Positions 7,018-9,064 of a DNA stretch of 9,064 nucleotides are shown here, piece by piece. Source of the DNA: Verrucomicrobiota bacterium (GTDB lineage Bacteria; Verrucomicrobiota; Verrucomicrobiia; Limisphaerales; J093); contig JARYMD010000168.1 in assembly GCA_029907285.1 (NCBI GenBank), positions 1 through 9,064 of the forward strand, written 5' to 3'. A program made the position numbers and the translations under genes. Under the pieces are notes generated by a model that was given only the letters and a program-made list of their open reading frames with translations, was not told the DNA's origin and did no database searches. Every line of letters begins with the position of its first letter. Position 1 is the stretch's first letter.

Positions 7018-7721
7018 TCAGCCTTTTCACCATGGAAGTCTGTCGGGATTCCCCGACAGACTTCTTTGGCATACGGGGCGGATCTCCGGCCATCTGCGCG
7101 CCGATATCCCCCTTGGCCGAGAATCCAGACCGCAGCCGCATACAAATCGTCCACCACTAGTGCGTCCCTGAGCTTATCGCGGCATGCTCTCTCAACCTCC
7201 GCACCGTATCCGGTCCGCACCAATATCGATCGCGCAACACCAGCGTTCCATCCGCACTCGATATCTGTCAGTTTATCCCCAATCATGTAACTCGACTTCA
7301 GGTCAATCCCGAACTCGTCTCTGGCATCAAACAAGAACTGCGGGGAAGGTTTTCGGCCGCGGCTGGGCTGGTCAGGTGCTTCTGGAGCAAAATAGATTCG
7401 CTCGAACCGCACACACTCACGCCCAAGCACTTCCTCGATGTGCCGGTTCACACAGCCCATGTCCTCAACGGTGTAATAACCCCGGCCGATCCCGGACTGG
7501 TTCGTAACAACAAACAGCTTGTAGCCGGTGTCGGATAGCATCCGAAGCGACAGAGCAGTCCACGGGAAAATCACGACGTCTTCGACCCTCGATACATACC
7601 CGCGGTCCTCGATCAAAACCCCATCCCGGTCGAGAAACACAGCAGCAGTGGTTTGCTGCAATTTGCCCGCAGGCATCTCGATCGCTGAGTTGGAGATTCC
7701 GGTGCTGGCGTCGGTTTTCAT
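7005..7721 (-). CDS. gmhB: D-glycero-beta-D-manno-heptose 1,7-bisphosphate 7-phosphatase (HAD superfamily)
   Basis: GmhB removes the 7-phosphate from heptose-1,7-bisphosphate in the ADP-heptose route to LPS core. HAD motifs are clear: FLDRDGVL with nucleophile Asp31 and acid Asp33; VVTNQSGIGRG (71-81); GRKPSP with Lys124; and MIGDKLTDIECGWNAG (146-161). The length of 238 aa exceeds the usual 180-190 because of an approximately 27-residue N-terminal extension and an approximately 35-residue polar C-terminal tail after AAAVWIL. The loop before GRKP (APEAPDQPSR) has no Cys or His, so the structural zinc site of enteric GmhB is missing. ATG 7721 overlaps the rfaE1 stop (ATGA). Met16 is an alternative start. 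The preceding kinase makes exactly this enzyme's substrate, which supports the assignment over the related histidinol-phosphatase. A terminator-like hairpin lies in the tail-coding part. Confidence 0.9.
   Translation of the reverse strand: MKTDASTGISNSAIEMPAGKLQQTTAAVFLDRDGVLIEDRGYVSRVEDVVIFPWTALSLRMLSDTGYKLFVVTNQSGIGRGYYTVEDMGCVNRHIEEVLGRECVRFERIYFAPEAPDQPSRGRKPSPQFLFDARDEFGIDLKSSYMIGDKLTDIECGWNAGVARSILVRTGYGAEVERACRDKLRDALVVDDLYAAAVWILGQGGYRRADGRRSAPYAKEVCRGIPTDFHGEKAEPGK
7035..7067 (+). terminator. Terminator-like hairpin for the ptsI unit, inside the gmhB 3' end
   Basis: This is a perfect 13-pair inverted repeat: GAAGTCTGTCGGG (7035-7047), loop ATTC (7048-7051), CCCGACAGACTTC (7052-7064), followed by TTT (7065-7067). 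It lies 83 bases after the aminotransferase stop and is the strongest hairpin at the junction. The T run is short, so termination efficiency is uncertain. On the minus strand it encodes gmhB tail residues and has no U tract after it, so it would act mainly on plus-strand transcripts. Confidence 0.6.
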
Positions 7722-8791
7722 CTCTCGCGCGACGCTGCGGTTCCGGATTGTTTCAGCCGGGTTGGCTCGCGGCTGAAGCTCTCCAACAACTGGTCGGGCG
7801 TCACCGCAGCAGTTCCAAGCTTGCCCACAACAACCCCCGCAGCGTGGTTCGACAGAATTGCAGCTTCAAGCGGCGACGCGCCAGACACAATCGCAGCCGT
7901 GAATGAAGCAATCACGGTGTCGCCCGCACCCGACACATCAAAAACCTCCCGCGCCACTGTCGGCACGTGAATGGGAGCCTGCTCTCGCTGGCAAAGCAAC
8001 ATTCCGTGTTCGCCAAGTGTCACCAGCAACAGAGCGGGCTCGAGACTGGCCATGATGCGAGCCGCCACATCCCGCAAGAACGGGTCCGACGCCAAAACGC
8101 CAAATCGGCTGTCAACCGATCGCGCCAATTCAACCGCCTCTTGCCGATTCGGCGTGATCAGTGAAAGCTTCGCCAGATTCAATCGCCGCCCCGGTTTCGG
8201 GTCCAGACTCAGCCAGATGCCACGAGCCCGGCAGCGTGTGCGGACCTCATCAAGCAACCACTGCGTGACCACGCCCTTGCCGTAATCGCTCACAATCACC
8301 CCATCGGCTTTGTCCAACTGTTTTTCCAGAGCGCACAAAATCGCCTCGTTCGTTCGCAGGTCCAACTCCTCCCGAGTCTCACGGTCAAGCCGTGTGACCT
8401 GCTGTCTCTGCGCTATGATGCGCGTCTTGATGCTCGTAGGACGGCCTCTGTGCTCGACAAGCCCTCCGCAGTCCACATCGCTCTCAACAAGCAGTTGCCT
8501 GAGATGCCGGCCGCTCTCGTCACGGCCGATCACGCTGAACAACGCCGTCGGCACCCCGAGGGTTGTGAGGTTTCTCGCCACATTTGCGGCCCCCCCGGGC
8601 ATGTAACTCTCGTGATCAAACTCAACAACCGGCACTGGCGCCTCGGGCGAAATCCGTTGCACCCGCCCCCAAACAAACTGGTCAAGCACGCTGTCGCCGA
8701 CCACCAGAATTCGCCGTCGCTGCGCAACCCGCAACAGTTGTCGCACTCGCGACACCGGCAGCGTGCTCAAACCATGTTTTTCTGTTTTCAT
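7718..8791 (-). CDS. rfaE1: D-glycero-beta-D-manno-heptose-7-phosphate kinase (RfaE1/HldA, kinase domain only)
   Basis: This ribokinase/PfkB-family kinase phosphorylates heptose-7-phosphate at C1 for ADP-heptose synthesis. Motifs, numbered from ATG 8791 (357 aa), are VVGDSVLDQFVWG (30-42), RISPEAPVPVV (46-56) characteristic of RfaE, MPGGAANVARNL (64-75), SDYGKGVV (168-175), DPKPG (197-201), LITPNRQE (211-218) and the anion-hole/catalytic FDVSGAGDTV (284-293) with Asp291 as base. The protein ends soon after the kinase fold, so the C-terminal adenylyltransferase domain of fused HldE is absent and a separate HldC would be needed. Start: ATG 8791 is preferred. An in-frame TTG at 8806 is possible, and no Shine-Dalgarno is present. 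It lies 21 bases downstream of thiG, and its TGA overlaps the gmhB ATG. The pairing of kinase and phosphatase in sequential steps makes the function secure. Confidence 0.95.
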   Translation of the reverse strand: MKTEKHGLSTLPVSRVRQLLRVAQRRRILVVGDSVLDQFVWGRVQRISPEAPVPVVEFDHESYMPGGAANVARNLTTLGVPTALFSVIGRDESGRHLRQLLVESDVDCGGLVEHRGRPTSIKTRIIAQRQQVTRLDRETREELDLRTNEAILCALEKQLDKADGVIVSDYGKGVVTQWLLDEVRTRCRARGIWLSLDPKPGRRLNLAKLSLITPNRQEAVELARSVDSRFGVLASDPFLRDVAARIMASLEPALLLVTLGEHGMLLCQREQAPIHVPTVAREVFDVSGAGDTVIASFTAAIVSGASPLEAAILSNHAAGVVVGKLGTAAVTPDQLLESFSREPTRLKQSGTAASRER

Positions 8792-8812
8792 TGTGAGAAA
8801 AATCAACTGCCG

Positions 8813-9064
8813 TCACTGCAGAAAGGCGGTCAATGGACTCGTCGCACTTGCGGTGTCCTTTGCTGCCGGCAGGCCGCATTCGAACGCAACCCTGCCAGCT
8901 TCAACGGCGGCCTTGAAAGCCATTGCCATCTGCCGTGGATCATTCGCTACTGCAACTGCCGTGTTCACCAATACGGCGGCAGCGCCCATTTCCATCGCTT
9001 CAGCAGCGTGACTCGGCGCGCCCAGACCTGCATCAACCACAACCGGCACCGTGCACTGCTCGAT
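8813..9064 (-). CDS. thiG: Thiazole synthase ThiG (C-terminal part, cut by window edge)
   Basis: ThiG forms the thiazole phosphate of thiamine from deoxyxylulose-5-phosphate, dehydroglycine and ThiS-thiocarboxylate. Only the last 83 codons are present and the gene continues beyond 9064. The signature VPVVVDAGLGAPSHAAEAM, then AVLVNTAVAVANDP and the terminal SPLTAFL match the C-terminal half of the TIM barrel, including its phosphate-binding loop (DAGLGAP) and the NTA strand. The GTG at 9049 is an internal valine, not a start. The rfaE1 gene follows after a short gap, so the two are probably co-transcribed although the pathways are unrelated. Nothing in the visible part is broken. Confidence 0.95.
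   Translation of the reverse strand: MEQCTVPVVVDAGLGAPSHAAEAMEMGAAAVLVNTAVAVANDPRQMAMAFKAAVEAGRVAFECGLPAAKDTASATSPLTAFLQ

Noticed and set aside
1..9064. Search for CRISPR arrays, toxin-antitoxin pairs, transposases, att sites, riboswitches or a defence island
   Set aside because: No regularly spaced repeats, transposase motifs or paired small genes are visible. All sizeable coding space is accounted for by recognised metabolic genes plus one secreted protein.

Overview
The window looks like bacterial chromosome from the Verrucomicrobiota, possibly a Limisphaerales/Pedosphaera-type lineage. Four things point there: a secreted protein with a PEP-CTERM tail, moderately high G+C, sparse Shine-Dalgarno sites with ATGA-overlapping genes, and the protein family flavour. 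The assignment is an inference from recalled sequence character, because no marker gene for taxonomy is present. There are no rRNA or tRNA genes, CRISPR arrays, insertion sequences or phage genes.

Layout from left to right. (1) Positions 1-189 are non-coding and hold a good promoter with an A/T tract. It drives a monocistronic PEP-CTERM exported protein (190-882) that ends at a strong bidirectional terminator (901-935). (2) On the minus strand, trpA (tryptophan synthase alpha) is followed by manC (mannose-1-phosphate guanylyltransferase). Their stop and start codons overlap in an ATGA, and trpA is the first gene of this unit. (3) Diverging from trpA on the plus strand are a PTS Enzyme I gene, a sugar-phosphate nucleotidyltransferase overlapping it by ATGA, and a DegT/DnrJ/EryC1-family sugar aminotransferase. 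(4) Converging on that unit from the right edge are thiG (3' end only), the heptose-7-phosphate kinase rfaE1 (hldA-like) and the heptose-bisphosphate phosphatase gmhB. The last two are again joined by an ATGA overlap. The convergent junction (6952-7067) holds three hairpins, the strongest of which lies inside the 3' end of gmhB.

Five of the nine genes make or modify activated sugars (GDP-mannose, an unknown NDP-sugar, an amino sugar, and the ADP-heptose precursor). The window therefore looks like scattered pieces of surface-glycan precursor metabolism interleaved with housekeeping genes (trpA, thiG, ptsI). The PEP-CTERM protein fits the same envelope theme, since exosortase/PEP-CTERM export is known to co-occur with exopolysaccharide production. 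I did not find a convincing undescribed system. The points most worth a second look are the isolated trpA coupled to manC, an Enzyme I without HPr in an amino-sugar operon, a GmhB that lacks the zinc-loop cysteines, and the terminator-like hairpin embedded in gmhB.
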